Below are positions 1 through 8,266 of a stretch of 30,441 bases of DNA, in pieces. The stretch's first letter is position 1. The number at the start of each line of letters is the position of its first letter. The stretch is taken from the NCBI GenBank assembly GCA_023416335.1, contig JAEZHY010000112.1, positions 1-30,441 of the forward strand, given 5' to 3'. A model generated the notes under the pieces. That model was not told the DNA's origin, ran no database searches, and saw only the letters and a list, made by a program, of their open reading frames with translations. The DNA is from Pseudomonadota bacterium (GTDB lineage: Bacteria > Desulfobacterota > Syntrophobacteria > Syntrophobacterales > Syntrophobacteraceae). Both the position numbers and the translations under genes were made by a program.

Positions 1-71
1 GCCTGCCGGGGCGGGGTTCCCAAGGCGGACCTTGGGAACCAGCGGCGTATTTCCTTAACGCAACAACATTG
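1..71 (-). repeat. Dispersed ~72-bp repeat, copy 1 (inverted relative to copy at 19862)
   Basis: This segment, read on the minus strand, matches 19862-19933 over about 71 bp with only a handful of differences. It contains a perfect 11-bp hairpin: 15-25 pairs with 30-40 around a 4-nt loop. The outer end (about 52-71) is the same CAATGTTGTTGC sequence that forms the terminal inverted repeat of the second copy. The window begins inside or at the edge of this copy, so its far end cannot be seen. No protein is encoded. It is probably a non-autonomous mobile or extragenic palindromic element. Confidence 0.7.
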
Positions 72-132
72 GGCTTTATCGTGCCCACCATCCGTCCCCT
101 TGGACAGGTAAGAATGCAGAAGAAGAAAAACG

Positions 133-163
133 AAGCCCCGGCACTCTTTCGAGCCCGGGGCTT
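133..163 (-). terminator. Hairpin terminator downstream of the small secreted protein gene
   Basis: A 9-bp stem (133-141 pairs with 155-163, GC-rich) is followed on the minus strand, after three bases, by a run of five T and then a T/C-rich stretch. It lies about 55 bp past the stop of the minus-strand gene at 219-467. A T run also follows on the plus strand, so it may work in both directions. Confidence 0.75.
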
Positions 164-218
164 TTGGTTGTTCCCGTTGTTCTTCGGTTTTGAGCGTTGG
201 ACCGGTCAGGCTGTTGCG

Positions 219-467
219 TTACCTGACCAGAGACCAGTCGCCGGACAGTCCGTAGGTCTGGAAGGAGGGAGACGGACCCGAGTCCCTGTCGGACGCCGCT
301 CCGACCCCGTTGTTCGCCTCGTCCACACCGATCAGATTAGCCTGGTCGGCGGGTGATACGTTGAAGCTGTCCGAATGAGCTGCGAAAGTATTATTGACTG
401 CTCCCAATCCGAAAAGAACGGCAAGAGCAATGGCGAATACCGAAAGGCGGATGATTTTTGCGTTCAT
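219..467 (-). CDS. Small secreted protein of unknown function (82 aa)
   Basis: I do not recognise a family. The first ~29 residues form a clear Sec signal peptide: a lysine and arginine near the start, a hydrophobic core IRLSVFAIALAVLFGLGAV, and a likely cleavage after TFAA. The mature part is about 53 residues, polar and acidic, with no cysteine. A gene reading is supported by the signal peptide, an AAGGAG-type ribosome site just before the ATG (complement of about 474-479), and a terminator 55 bp after the stop. A weak TTGACA-like box lies on the minus strand at about 569-574. It would be exported to the periplasm or outside the cell. Confidence 0.65.
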   Translation of the reverse strand: MNAKIIRLSVFAIALAVLFGLGAVNNTFAAHSDSFNVSPADQANLIGVDEANNGVGAASDRDSGPSPSFQTYGLSGDWSLVR

Positions 468-819
468 TGTAGACTCCTTATTAAGACAGATCGGTTAGCT
501 GGTTATTTTTAACTTCTTGACCTCACTTCCCTTTGTTGGGGTGAAAGGTAAATTCGCCCCCGATCCTTGTCAATGGACTCTAAAATGACTCTCAGAGAGG
601 TTTTGATTTTGCTGTGACAAGAAATATATGCGATTTCCAGGTGTTATGAATTCTTCAGTATTTTTCAGTCTGCGAAAAATATTCTCTTTCAGTTTCAGGG
701 CTGGTTTCTCATTCACCTGCTGCTCCAAGTGATTCGTAGTTGTCCGGAGGGGGAACTGAAGCATGATGAGACCAGGCGAGTGTCTCTTTTGAAGGAAGAA
801 CACACGGGGTTGGTGTAGT

Positions 820-850
820 GGAGCACAACCCCATCGATCAGTTGTGCTCC
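820..850. other. Perfect 10-bp inverted repeat in a gene-free stretch
   Basis: GGAGCACAAC (820-829) is repeated as its exact reverse complement at 841-850, with 11 nt between. No T run follows on either strand, so it does not look like a terminator; an operator or RNA hairpin is possible. It lies in the 468-1256 stretch, which otherwise holds only the sigma-54-like site at 1126. The open frames there have no ribosome site and no recognisable sequence. Confidence 0.5.
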
Positions 851-1125
851 GCGATTGTTCGACTGAAACTTAGAAGTCGGGTGATGCTCCTCTTTCGCTT
901 TGGTCGAAAGATTCACCAGCTTCCGGAAGAAGCTGCAATGGCCTCTTTGCCGGGATTGTTTTCTTTCTTATCCCCCGGAGCTTTATCCATCGAGCCGCCG
1001 GCCGTGGCGGACAGATCCTGTACAAACTCGTTCATGTTTTCCGACCGGCATTTCATTTCTTCGGATGCTGAAGAACAAAATGCCCGGCATTACCTTTGGA
1101 AAAATCACGATACAGCGGCCGCTGG

Positions 1126-1141
1126 AGGCCCATATTTTGCA
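1126..1141 (+). promoter_or_regulatory. Sigma-54 (-24/-12) promoter candidate for the AbrB-family gene
   Basis: AGGCCCATATTTTGCA fits the RpoN pattern TGGCAC-N5-TTGCW with the required GG-N10-GC spacing (GG at 1127-1128, GC at 1139-1140). It lies about 115 bp upstream of the ATG at 1257. About 100 bp further upstream, at 1019-1036, is a sequence of the type TGTACA-N6-TTCATG. This resembles, imperfectly, the paired sites found upstream of the sulfotransferase genes. Confidence 0.5.
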
Positions 1142-1256
1142 CTAAAGTTGCCCCGAGTTTTTGCCAACCTCAAGCTCTGGTGTGATTTTCGGCACTCGGA
1201 CGGCACAGTGCAATTGGAGGGGGCATAGCGGGTTTCTTTCTAACAGGATCATAAGC

Positions 1257-1763
1257 ATGCACTTCAACTTCTCAGTTCTACTCACGTATCTCGCAGTTGG
1301 AGCTCTAGGTGGAATGCTCGGATTCAAGCTCAAGATCCCATCGGGCGCTATGGTTGGTTCCATGCTATTTGTCATTGCTTTCAAGCTTTTATCAGGAAAA
1401 GGCTGGTCCGCTCCAAAAGAATACCAGTTAATTGTTCAGATACTCCTGGGAATAATGATTGGTTCAACCTTTGAAAAGCACATGCTCGAAAATATAATCA
1501 ATCTGGCTATTCCTATTGTGGTTTCAACTTTGGCTCTGGTGGGGACTGGATTGCTGCTGTGCATTGCTTTCACTAAATTGGGATTAATTGATGTTGCCAC
1601 CTGCTATTTAGGAACAAACCCAGGGGCAATATCAGTACTCGCATTTATAGCAGCAGAGAATGGGGCTGATCCAACGGTAGTTATGACATTCCATTTTGTA
1701 AGGGTAGTTTTTGTGGTGATTACAGCGCCATGGATAGTGAGTATGATTGCGAGTTGGCGCTAG
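1257..1763 (+). CDS. AbrB-family membrane protein, single-repeat form (168 aa)
   Basis: This is an integral membrane protein of the AbrB/ammonia-monooxygenase-like family (Pfam AbrB). The family's signature is visible: LGGMLGFKLKIPSGAMVGSMLFVIAF near the start and YLGTNPGAISVLAFIAAENGADPTVVMTFHFVRVVFVVITAPWIV near the end, with about five hydrophobic segments. Full-length members are about 350 aa and contain two such units, so this 168-aa protein corresponds to one unit. The start at 1257 is chosen because the conserved hydrophobic sequence begins immediately after it; an upstream in-frame start adds unrelated residues. Its substrate is not known. It converges on the sigma-54 activator gene, 40 bp away, and has its own sigma-54-like site. 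Base composition is more AT-rich than the operons to the right. Confidence 0.75.
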   Translation: MHFNFSVLLTYLAVGALGGMLGFKLKIPSGAMVGSMLFVIAFKLLSGKGWSAPKEYQLIVQILLGIMIGSTFEKHMLENIINLAIPIVVSTLALVGTGLLLCIAFTKLGLIDVATCYLGTNPGAISVLAFIAAENGADPTVVMTFHFVRVVFVVITAPWIVSMIASWR

Positions 1764-1803
1764 AAAAAAATTATGAATTCATCACCATCCATTGTTTTTA
1801 GAA

Positions 1804-3249
1804 TTAACTTGACAATTTGGAACCTATTCCGTACTTCTTTAGTTTATCATAGAAGCACTTCCTGTTCATTTTTAACATGCTCAAAGCTTTGGTCTTATTG
1901 CCGTTCGAAGCGGCCAAAGCCTTTTCGATAATGAGACGTTCCTGTTTTGCAATAAGTTCTTTAAACCCAAGATCCAAATCTACCGGATTTGTGCTACTCT
2001 CATCGGGGGCGCTCCACTGAGGGAGTCTTTGATTAGGAGGTTGAGTTCCGGCAGTCTTTTCAAGGCTTAGGTCTGCGGGCCTTATTATCCCCCCGGTGGA
2101 CATAGCGCAGGCACGAGCGATGACATTATGCAGCTGGCGCGCGTTTCCAGGCCAGTGATAATCCTGCATTGCGTCGCAGGCATCGGCTGACAGGACATAT
2201 TGTTTGCCTGTTTGTTCTCTGATCTGTGCAATACAACGGTTAGCTATCAGCAGTATGTCGCCTCCTCTGTTCCGTAGCGGAGGCATATTTATCGTTATCG
2301 TGGCGACTCTGTGATAAAGATCTCTTCTGAAGGTGTTTTCGCGGATTCCGCTTTCAAGATCTCGATTGGTGGCACAAAGGATTCGAGTATTTATTTTAAT
2401 AGGCTTTTTCCCGCCGATTTTGTCAACCTCCCTGGCCTCTATCACCCGAAGCATTTTAGCTTGCAGGTTCAGGGGAAGCTCCCCGATCTCATCGAGAAAT
2501 AGTGTTCCTTTATTTGCTAGCTCGAATTTTCCCGGTTTTCCATGGGTGGAAGCTCCGCTGAAGGCGCCAGGCTCATAACCGAAAAGCTCGCTTTCGAATA
2601 ATGATTCGGGAATCGATGCGCAGTTTAGGGTAACAAACGGATCCCTGGATCTCGCGCTGTTCATATGAATTGCTCTGGCCAGCAGTTCTTTGCCGGTACC
2701 GGTCTCTCCGGTAATCAAGACGTTGATGTCCGTCTTAGATACCTTGCCCGCGATTCCTAATGTCCTGATCAAAGTCGGGTGGGTACCGACGATCTCATCA
2801 GAGATCAGATCAATCGACTCCCTGGAGGGCTCTTCAATATCCTGGGCCAGATTGCAGAGATGCCTGAGGGCATTTGTCATTTCCATAGCTTCTGTTACGT
2901 CTCGTATGACAGCTACCGCCCCCCAGAGAGTACCCTTGTCGAGAAGCGGTTTTGAATTCGAGACAACCCAAATCCGTCCAGAGGATGTCTCCACTCGGAT
3001 AAAGCGCCCCAATACGGGTTGCCTTGTCCTCATGGCTTCTATGACAGCGGCATCGGGTTTTATATTTTCCAGTAATCTTCCAACTATTCTGTCCTTGGGC
3101 ACGTGGAAAAGCCGGCAGTAAGATTCGTTGACAAAGACAATCTTCGTGGCCGTATCCACGACCAGTATAGCTTCATGAATGCTGTCCAGCATACTGTTTA
3201 CCAGAAGGTCCTTCAATTGCCCCTGAACGATAAACCTGGAATTTTCCAA
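1804..3249 (-). CDS. Sigma-54-dependent transcriptional activator (PAS - AAA+ - Fis HTH)
   Basis: This bacterial enhancer-binding protein would use ATP hydrolysis to remodel RNA polymerase carrying RpoN. Order of parts, counted from the TTG chosen here (481 aa): PAS domain about 20-120; AAA+ domain from about 152, with Walker A GETGTGKE at 181-188, the sigma-54 contact loop as GAFSGA at 228-233 (canonical GAFTGA), and Walker B TLFLDEIGE near 249; Fis-type helix-turn-helix at the C-terminus (NGNKTKALSMLKMNRKCFYDKL). The start is a TTG at 3249 because GGGAGGT precedes it by 6 nt; an alternative TTG at 3321 would add 24 residues with no clear ribosome site. A PAS sensor rather than a receiver domain suggests direct sensing of a small ligand. 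The divergent carboxylase operon, with its -24/-12 site and paired inverted repeats, is the obvious target (inference). Confidence 0.93.
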   Translation of the reverse strand: MENSRFIVQGQLKDLLVNSMLDSIHEAILVVDTATKIVFVNESYCRLFHVPKDRIVGRLLENIKPDAAVIEAMRTRQPVLGRFIRVETSSGRIWVVSNSKPLLDKGTLWGAVAVIRDVTEAMEMTNALRHLCNLAQDIEEPSRESIDLISDEIVGTHPTLIRTLGIAGKVSKTDINVLITGETGTGKELLARAIHMNSARSRDPFVTLNCASIPESLFESELFGYEPGAFSGASTHGKPGKFELANKGTLFLDEIGELPLNLQAKMLRVIEAREVDKIGGKKPIKINTRILCATNRDLESGIRENTFRRDLYHRVATITINMPPLRNRGGDILLIANRCIAQIREQTGKQYVLSADACDAMQDYHWPGNARQLHNVIARACAMSTGGIIRPADLSLEKTAGTQPPNQRLPQWSAPDESSTNPVDLDLGFKELIAKQERLIIEKALAASNGNKTKALSMLKMNRKCFYDKLKKYGIGSKLSS

Positions 3250-3414
3250 CTCTTCACCTCCCGCTTTAATATTCCAAATCCCTTTCTTGTAGGACCTGAG
3301 GCAAAATTGAGGCCATTCCAATGATTTACGGCGGTCGATCGTGCTACCCTGTCCTGTGGCCGTACATTGAGATTGAGTCTCAGGGAGGCACCGGCCGGGT
3401 ACTTAGGTATACTA

Positions 3415-3474
3415 GTGTATAGTTTCTACACACATTTGTCTATTTTCTAAATACTCCTATATAAAAACTACACA
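3415..3474. promoter_or_regulatory. Two upstream activator-type sites for the carboxylase operon
   Basis: Site 1, 3415-3433, is an inverted repeat GTGTATAG-TTT-CTACACAC with one mismatch. Site 2, 3458-3474, TATATAAAAACTACACA, shares the right half CTACACA exactly and the left half in part. Their centres are 42 bp apart, about four helical turns. Site 1 is centred 92 bp upstream of the GG of the -24/-12 element at 3515. The arrangement is that of an enhancer for a sigma-54 activator, most simply the product of the adjacent divergent gene (inference). Confidence 0.55.
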
Positions 3475-3514
3475 TAGAACCTCGCCCAGGCTCAATAATT
3501 TGGCCGATTTCCGC

Positions 3515-3530
3515 CGGCATGTTCCTTGCC
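3515..3530 (+). promoter_or_regulatory. Sigma-54 promoter of the acyl-CoA carboxylase operon
   Basis: CCGGCATGTTCCTTGCC matches the RpoN consensus TGGCACG-N4-TTGCW at most positions, with GG at 3516-3517 and GC at 3528-3529 (exact 10-bp spacing). Transcription would start near 3541, about 50 bp upstream of the ATG at 3590. Confidence 0.7.
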
Positions 3531-3589
3531 ATTGTACCGCACTGACCGCGGCTGGTAATGTCATCTCAGAAATAAGGAGAAAAAGAAAT

Positions 3590-4936
3590 ATGTTTCGTAA
3601 AGTGTTAGTTGCAAACAGAGGGGAAATAGCCCGAAGGGTTTTTAAAACATGCAGATCGATGGGAATACAAACTGTTGCCGTCTACTCCGATGCAGATGCT
3701 GACAGTCCGTATCTGAGTGATGCCGACGAAGCATACTCGATAGGTCCGCCGCCCGCGAGAGATAGCTACCTGAAAGGCTCGGAGATCATCGCTCTCGCCA
3801 CTGAAACGGAAGCGGATGCAATTCATCCAGGTTATGGGTTTCTTTCCGAAAACCCCGATTTCGCGCAAGCCTGCATTGATGCGGGAATTGCATTTATCGG
3901 TCCCTGCCCAGGGGCCATCCGGTCGATGGGTAAAAAGGTGCAGGCCCGGGAATTGATGCAAAGTGCCGGAATCCCAATCATCCACGGCAGCAGGACTCCT
4001 CTGTCCAGCGTCCAGGAAGCCTTGGAGGTTGCCGGTGAGATAGGATATCCCGTCCTTCTCAAGGCCTCGGGAGGCGGGGGAGGGATTGGAATGGAAGTTG
4101 TCGACAAAGTCGCCAAGATGGAAACCCTCTTTGATAGATGTCAGTCCAGGGCTAAGGCCTGTTTTGGCGATGAAGCCATATATATCGAAAAGTATCTGGA
4201 TTCCCCCAGGCATATAGAAATTCAAATCATAGCCGACCACCATGGCAACGTATGGCACCTTGGTGAAAGGGATTGTTCTGTTCAGCGCAGGAACCAAAAG
4301 GTAATCGAAGAGTCTCCTTCCGTGGCAATCACGGAGGAAACCCGCAAAAGCATGTGCGACATTGCGGTCAGGGCTGCCGCGGCAATCGGCTATGACAGCA
4401 TCGGGACTATCGAGATGCTCCTGGATTCCGACAACAAGTTCTATTTCCTTGAGATGAATACGAGAATACAGGTGGAGCACGGGGTCACCGAACTCAGGAC
4501 GGGATACGACCTGGTCGAACTACAGATCCGGGCCGCTGCAGGCGAAACCCTGGAGCCTAAAGAATATCGGCCTGTCGGGCATAGCATGGAATGCAGGATC
4601 TACGCTGAAAATCCCTTAAATTTTCGGCCATCCTGCGGACTGCTCGAGGATCTGAATCTCCCGACGGAGGAAAACCTTCGCATTGACCACAGCATAAGAA
4701 GCGGTCTCAAGCTTAGTCCATTTTATGATCCTCTTATCGCAAAGGTGATGGTGTGGGCCCCGGAACGTACCGGCTGCATTCAGAAAATTTCGCGCTGCTT
4801 GAACGCGACTCAGATTACCGGCATTTCGACCAATATACCGTTTCTCCTTAGAGTTCTCGGAAACCTGAAATTTGCGGAGACGGGCGCAACCACTGATCTA
4901 ACGGACGAAATCCTCAGGGAATTGCAGGCGGCCTGA
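3590..4936 (+). CDS. accC: Biotin carboxylase subunit of an acyl-CoA carboxylase (448 aa)
   Basis: It carboxylates the biotin of a carrier protein using ATP and bicarbonate. Visible features: N-terminal MFRKVLVANRGEIARR, the ATP-grasp glycine loop KASGGGGGIGM (158-168), GERDCSVQRRNQKVIEESPS (225-244, catalytic Lys at 237), and EMNTRIQVEHGVTE (288-301). Length is normal for a stand-alone biotin carboxylase. Two positions depart from the Escherichia coli protein: Ile replaces Arg/Lys in GGGG-x-GM, and Gly replaces Pro in VEHPVTE. The start at 3590 has AAGGAG 8-9 nt upstream and begins exactly where conservation begins; an upstream in-frame start (3500) would overlap the promoter. It is the first gene of the operon and is followed after 79 bp by the carboxyltransferase. 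Confidence 0.95.
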   Translation: MFRKVLVANRGEIARRVFKTCRSMGIQTVAVYSDADADSPYLSDADEAYSIGPPPARDSYLKGSEIIALATETEADAIHPGYGFLSENPDFAQACIDAGIAFIGPCPGAIRSMGKKVQARELMQSAGIPIIHGSRTPLSSVQEALEVAGEIGYPVLLKASGGGGGIGMEVVDKVAKMETLFDRCQSRAKACFGDEAIYIEKYLDSPRHIEIQIIADHHGNVWHLGERDCSVQRRNQKVIEESPSVAITEETRKSMCDIAVRAAAAIGYDSIGTIEMLLDSDNKFYFLEMNTRIQVEHGVTELRTGYDLVELQIRAAAGETLEPKEYRPVGHSMECRIYAENPLNFRPSCGLLEDLNLPTEENLRIDHSIRSGLKLSPFYDPLIAKVMVWAPERTGCIQKISRCLNATQITGISTNIPFLLRVLGNLKFAETGATTDLTDEILRELQAA

Positions 4937-5015
4937 CAACTTCCCCACTTCCCTCAAGACCCGATTTTAAAGCAACAAGAAGAATTTTATATAAGCAAGC
5001 TGATATGGAGGGGAA

Positions 5016-6548
5016 ATGAAATTTGCAAAGCAAATAGAAGAGCACGCCGAGCGAACCGCCAGGGCTTTGTCCATGGGCGGTGCCAAGAAGTTGGAGAAGA
5101 GACAAGCCTCTGGAGTCATGAACGCCAGAGAGCGGATCGCATATCTTGTCGATCCCGGGACGTTCCAGGAATCGGGGCTTTTTGCCGTATCACAATACCC
5201 CGGAATGGGCAATAAAACGCCCTGCGACGGTAAAATCGCCGGTTTCGCACGCATCGATGGTCGCAGAATCGGACTGGTCTCCAATGACTTTACGGTTGCC
5301 GGTGCATCCAGCACCATCCTGAATGGGAAGAAGATGGGACACATAAAGGATACTGCGACAAAGCGTGGTTTCCCTGTCGTGTTCCTGGGGGAATCGACCG
5401 GGGCGCGCATGCCGGATACTATGGGAGCCAAGGGCATGGCAAGCATGCTCGATCAGAACATGTACCTGAGGACGCGGTCAACGCCATGGGTAAATGCGAT
5501 CCTGGGCAGTGCTTTCGGTTCCTCGGCCTGGTATGCATGCATGTCGGATTTCAACGTTATGCGCAAGGGCGCCTGCCTCGCCGTGGCAAGCGCTCGTCTC
5601 GTGTCTCTTGCCACTTCGGGTGAAGTTGACCCCGAAGACCTTGGCGGATGGCGAATGCACGCCGATATAACGGGTCTTGCAGACCTCGTGGTGGACACTG
5701 ATCAGCAGGCACTGGATGCTATTAAAAAATTCCTGAGCTACATGCCGTCTCATCATAACGAAGCGCCCCCCAGGGTTCCTGTTCCTGAGGGTTCGGACAA
5801 TGCGTGCAGCGGCATTCTCGACATCATCCCTGAAGAACGCACCAGGGTCTACGATATTCGCAAGGTGATAAACTGCATCATTGACGCCGACAGCTACTTC
5901 GAACTCAAGGCGCGGTTCGGTAAAACGGTCGTGACGGCACTTTCCCGCATAGACGGAAGAACCGTCGGGATAATCGCCAACAATCCTCTCTTCAAGGGGG
6001 GGGCTATAGATGCCGACGCATGCGATAAGGTGTGCAGCTTCTTCGTGCTTTGTGATTCGTTCAATATCCCCATCGTCCTTCTTATCGATCAGCCGGGATT
6101 CCTAATAGGGATCGAAGCGGAAAAAAAGAAGATGCCCGGCAAGGTCATTAACTGGATGAATGCCCTCGCCTTATGTACAGTGCCGAAGATCAGTATCGTG
6201 TTGCGCAAGAACTACGGCCAGGGTTATCTCAACATGGGTGCAGGAAGAGGCGCGGATGAACTGAGCGCATGGTGGACGGCGGATACCAGCTTCATGGATC
6301 CGGCTTCGGGTGTTGGCATCGTCTTCGGAGTAGATAAGGAGGCTGAACCGGAGAGATACGCAAGCCTCCTGGAAAAGATGTTGATGGAAACAAGCGCCTA
6401 CGACAGCGCATCGCTTTACAGCGTGAAGCATGTTTTCGATCCGAGAGAAACGCGTACGTATCTAAAAGAGACTTTGGATATTCATGAAATCCGGCTGACA
6501 AACGGTGTGGGGCAACACATGATGCGTTTTTGGCCTACGTCCTTTTAA
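5016..6548 (+). CDS. Acyl-CoA carboxyltransferase subunit (PccB/MmdA-type, 510 aa)
   Basis: This member of the carboxyl_trans family has crotonase-like N and C halves in one chain. It would move CO2 between carboxybiotin and an acyl-CoA such as propionyl-, methylmalonyl- or another short acyl-CoA. Key stretches: VVFLGESTGARMPD (N-half oxyanion region), PIVLLIDQPGFLIGIEAE (C-half, the family's D-x-PGF), RKNYGQGYLNMG and a WWTADTSFMDPASGVGIVFG segment. Length matches MmdA/PccB (about 510-540 aa). The C-half motifs are less canonical than in textbook propionyl-CoA carboxylase, so the substrate cannot be named from sequence. A strong GGAGGGG site precedes the ATG. No membrane decarboxylase beta subunit (MmdB/GcdB) follows; the paired ATP-dependent biotin carboxylase points to a soluble carboxylase rather than a sodium pump. 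Confidence 0.93.
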   Translation: MKFAKQIEEHAERTARALSMGGAKKLEKRQASGVMNARERIAYLVDPGTFQESGLFAVSQYPGMGNKTPCDGKIAGFARIDGRRIGLVSNDFTVAGASSTILNGKKMGHIKDTATKRGFPVVFLGESTGARMPDTMGAKGMASMLDQNMYLRTRSTPWVNAILGSAFGSSAWYACMSDFNVMRKGACLAVASARLVSLATSGEVDPEDLGGWRMHADITGLADLVVDTDQQALDAIKKFLSYMPSHHNEAPPRVPVPEGSDNACSGILDIIPEERTRVYDIRKVINCIIDADSYFELKARFGKTVVTALSRIDGRTVGIIANNPLFKGGAIDADACDKVCSFFVLCDSFNIPIVLLIDQPGFLIGIEAEKKKMPGKVINWMNALALCTVPKISIVLRKNYGQGYLNMGAGRGADELSAWWTADTSFMDPASGVGIVFGVDKEAEPERYASLLEKMLMETSAYDSASLYSVKHVFDPRETRTYLKETLDIHEIRLTNGVGQHMMRFWPTSF

Positions 6549-6593
6549 GTCGGACGAGTACCGTCCCGAAACCACTTAAATGAGGAGATTCTG

Positions 6594-6818
6594 ATGGCTT
6601 TACTGGATTTGAAGGCAGACGTTACCGGCGCAATCTGGAGGATAACCGCAACTCCTGGACAAAGGGTCAGCGCAGGAGATACTCTCTTGATCATGGAATC
6701 CATGAAAATGGAAATCCCTTTACTATCTCCTGAGGACGGCACTCTGAGGGAAATATTTGTTAAGGAAGGAGAGATTGCGAACGAAGGCGATATTGTAGCC
6801 CGCATGGAGGACATCTAA
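6594..6818 (+). CDS. Short biotinyl carrier protein (74 aa)
   Basis: This biotin/lipoyl attachment domain stands alone as a protein. The biotinylation motif MESMKMEI is present, with Lys38 as the modified residue. The rest is the usual two-sheet barrel: a GxVWxI-like first part (TGAIWRITATPGQRVSAGDTLLI) and a mirror half (SPEDGTLREIFVKEGEIANEGDIVARME). It is about half the length of AccB, lacking the Pro/Ala-rich linker and N-terminal extension, as is common for carriers associated with PccB/MmdA-type subunits. A GAGGAG ribosome site lies just upstream. It follows the carboxyltransferase by 45 bp and completes the three-part enzyme. Confidence 0.95.
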   Translation: MALLDLKADVTGAIWRITATPGQRVSAGDTLLIMESMKMEIPLLSPEDGTLREIFVKEGEIANEGDIVARMEDI

Positions 6819-6835
6819 GGACAAAACATTTGGAC

Positions 6836-6863
6836 GGCAGCCACCCTGGCGGGGGTGGCTGCC
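6836..6863 (+). terminator. Strong hairpin between the biotin carrier and the symporter gene
   Basis: An 11-bp stem (6836-6846 with 6853-6863) and a 6-nt loop lie 17 bp after the carrier stop. An A-rich stretch rather than a T run follows, so termination would be incomplete at best. It may lower transcription of the transporter part of the operon or stabilise the upstream mRNA. Confidence 0.5.
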
Positions 6864-7006
6864 AAAGCCAAAATTTAACCTACGATCCTTGTGCAGTGCC
6901 ATTACAGGACTTGGATCAGTACCAACTATAAATCACACCTTCCATCCTGTAAATAGCTATATCGGCTTGGCACTTTGTACACAGTACGCCGGCTATGGGG
7001 GGAATA

Positions 7007-8266
7007 ATGGGTAAAAAGAGCACAGTATCCTTTTTCGGAATTCCATTACCTTTTGCTGTGATCGGTTTTCTGGTGGCAGGCTTTGGATTGGGCTGGGCAC
7101 TTCCCAACGAGCCTGTTGTACAGTGGATGTATACAAGTGGTACCTATTTCCCGAAACTGATCGTCACATTTGCCGCACTTATAATCTTCACACTTCTTGC
7201 GGGCGCGATGATCAAACTTGTAACCTTCCACAAGGACAAAGCGGGACGCTTCTTCGGAGTGCTTTTCGGCCTTTACTTGACTATGGGTCTCATCTCTCTG
7301 GCTTACGTTTCCGCCTGGATTCCCTTTCTGACCGACCTGCCCCTGACCGCTCCCGGAGTAAAAATGCCCAGTGTCGGGGATTGGATCATGCAGATCCTGA
7401 GGACCTTTTCCGGGGTAATGTCGAAACAGCCGCTTATACAGGCCCTTCTGGGTGCGGTGCTGGTTGGCTTTTTAGCGGGCAAATACCATCCACTGCGGCA
7501 TGTCGCAAGCGGCCTGGTCTGGCTGAGCGATAAGATACTCATCACCTTTAAGAAGCTCATCTGGTACTACCCCATAATGATCGGTTGTCTTTCTATCGGC
7601 ATCCCCCTCAGGTTCGGCAGCAAGGGGGTGGCCATGTATGGACAGACCGCATGGTGGGTGGCCCTCGTTGTACTGGGCTGGACTGCGATGATGGTTCTCA
7701 TGGCAACTTACGTAACGAAGCGATCTTCCAAACAAGTACTTTCCTATTATGGAACGGTATGGCCGACTGGATTTGGGACCTGTGGTTCCTATGACACACT
7801 GGCTGTAAATGTGATCTCGGCGGAACACGATCTCGGACTACGGCCGCAGGTGGCGGAAGTATCGATAGTATTTGGAACGGTTCTGAACAAGAACTGCACG
7901 ACAATGGCTGTTTTGCTCGTTACGATAACTGTTGCAAGACTTTTGGAGATTCCGATTTCCCTCTCTGAAATAGTCATGTTGATCCCGCCCGTCCTGATCC
8001 TGGGGCTCGAATCTCCGGGAATACCGGGAGGCGCCGGGTTTTTCATGTCTCCAATAATTGCAGTTCTTCTTAACGCCCCTGATGCCAACATCTTTGTAAC
8101 CACCTTCGTAACCGTCTTTTCGGGACTGATTCCCATGTTCAATGCAGCAGGGAACACGACCGATGACGGCATCGTTGGAGCCCTGGTGAACGATAGATTC
8201 GAAAAGTATCTCGGGCTCGATCTGAAATCCACCGATGAGATCACAGTGGAGTTGCAGAATGCGTAA
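7007..8266 (+). CDS. Dicarboxylate/amino acid:cation symporter family protein (419 aa)
   Basis: This is a membrane transporter of the DAACS family (Pfam SDF). It has about eight hydrophobic segments and the family's C-terminal core: a serine/glycine-rich hairpin equivalent at GTCGSYDTLAVNVISAEHDLGL, FGTVLNKNCTTMAV (counterpart of LGATINMDGTA), and a last helix with NAAGNTTDDGIVGALVNDRFEKYLGLD. The usual MDGTA and RTxxNVxGD sequences are altered, so the substrate may differ from glutamate or succinate. The start at 7007 (MGKKSTVSFFG) is preferred because a GGGGGGA run precedes it by about 5 nt; an ATG at 6995 is four codons upstream. It probably imports the acid processed by the enzymes of this operon (inference). 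Confidence 0.85.
   Translation: MGKKSTVSFFGIPLPFAVIGFLVAGFGLGWALPNEPVVQWMYTSGTYFPKLIVTFAALIIFTLLAGAMIKLVTFHKDKAGRFFGVLFGLYLTMGLISLAYVSAWIPFLTDLPLTAPGVKMPSVGDWIMQILRTFSGVMSKQPLIQALLGAVLVGFLAGKYHPLRHVASGLVWLSDKILITFKKLIWYYPIMIGCLSIGIPLRFGSKGVAMYGQTAWWVALVVLGWTAMMVLMATYVTKRSSKQVLSYYGTVWPTGFGTCGSYDTLAVNVISAEHDLGLRPQVAEVSIVFGTVLNKNCTTMAVLLVTITVARLLEIPISLSEIVMLIPPVLILGLESPGIPGGAGFFMSPIIAVLLNAPDANIFVTTFVTVFSGLIPMFNAAGNTTDDGIVGALVNDRFEKYLGLDLKSTDEITVELQNA

Noticed and set aside
818..1228. 136-codon plus-strand frame upstream of the AbrB-family gene
   Set aside because: It has no ribosome site, no recognisable motif, and contains the palindrome and the sigma-54-like site.
6970..6988. TTGGCACTTTGTACACAG before the symporter as a sigma-54 promoter
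   Set aside because: It has TGGCAC but no TTGC at the required 10-bp spacing.
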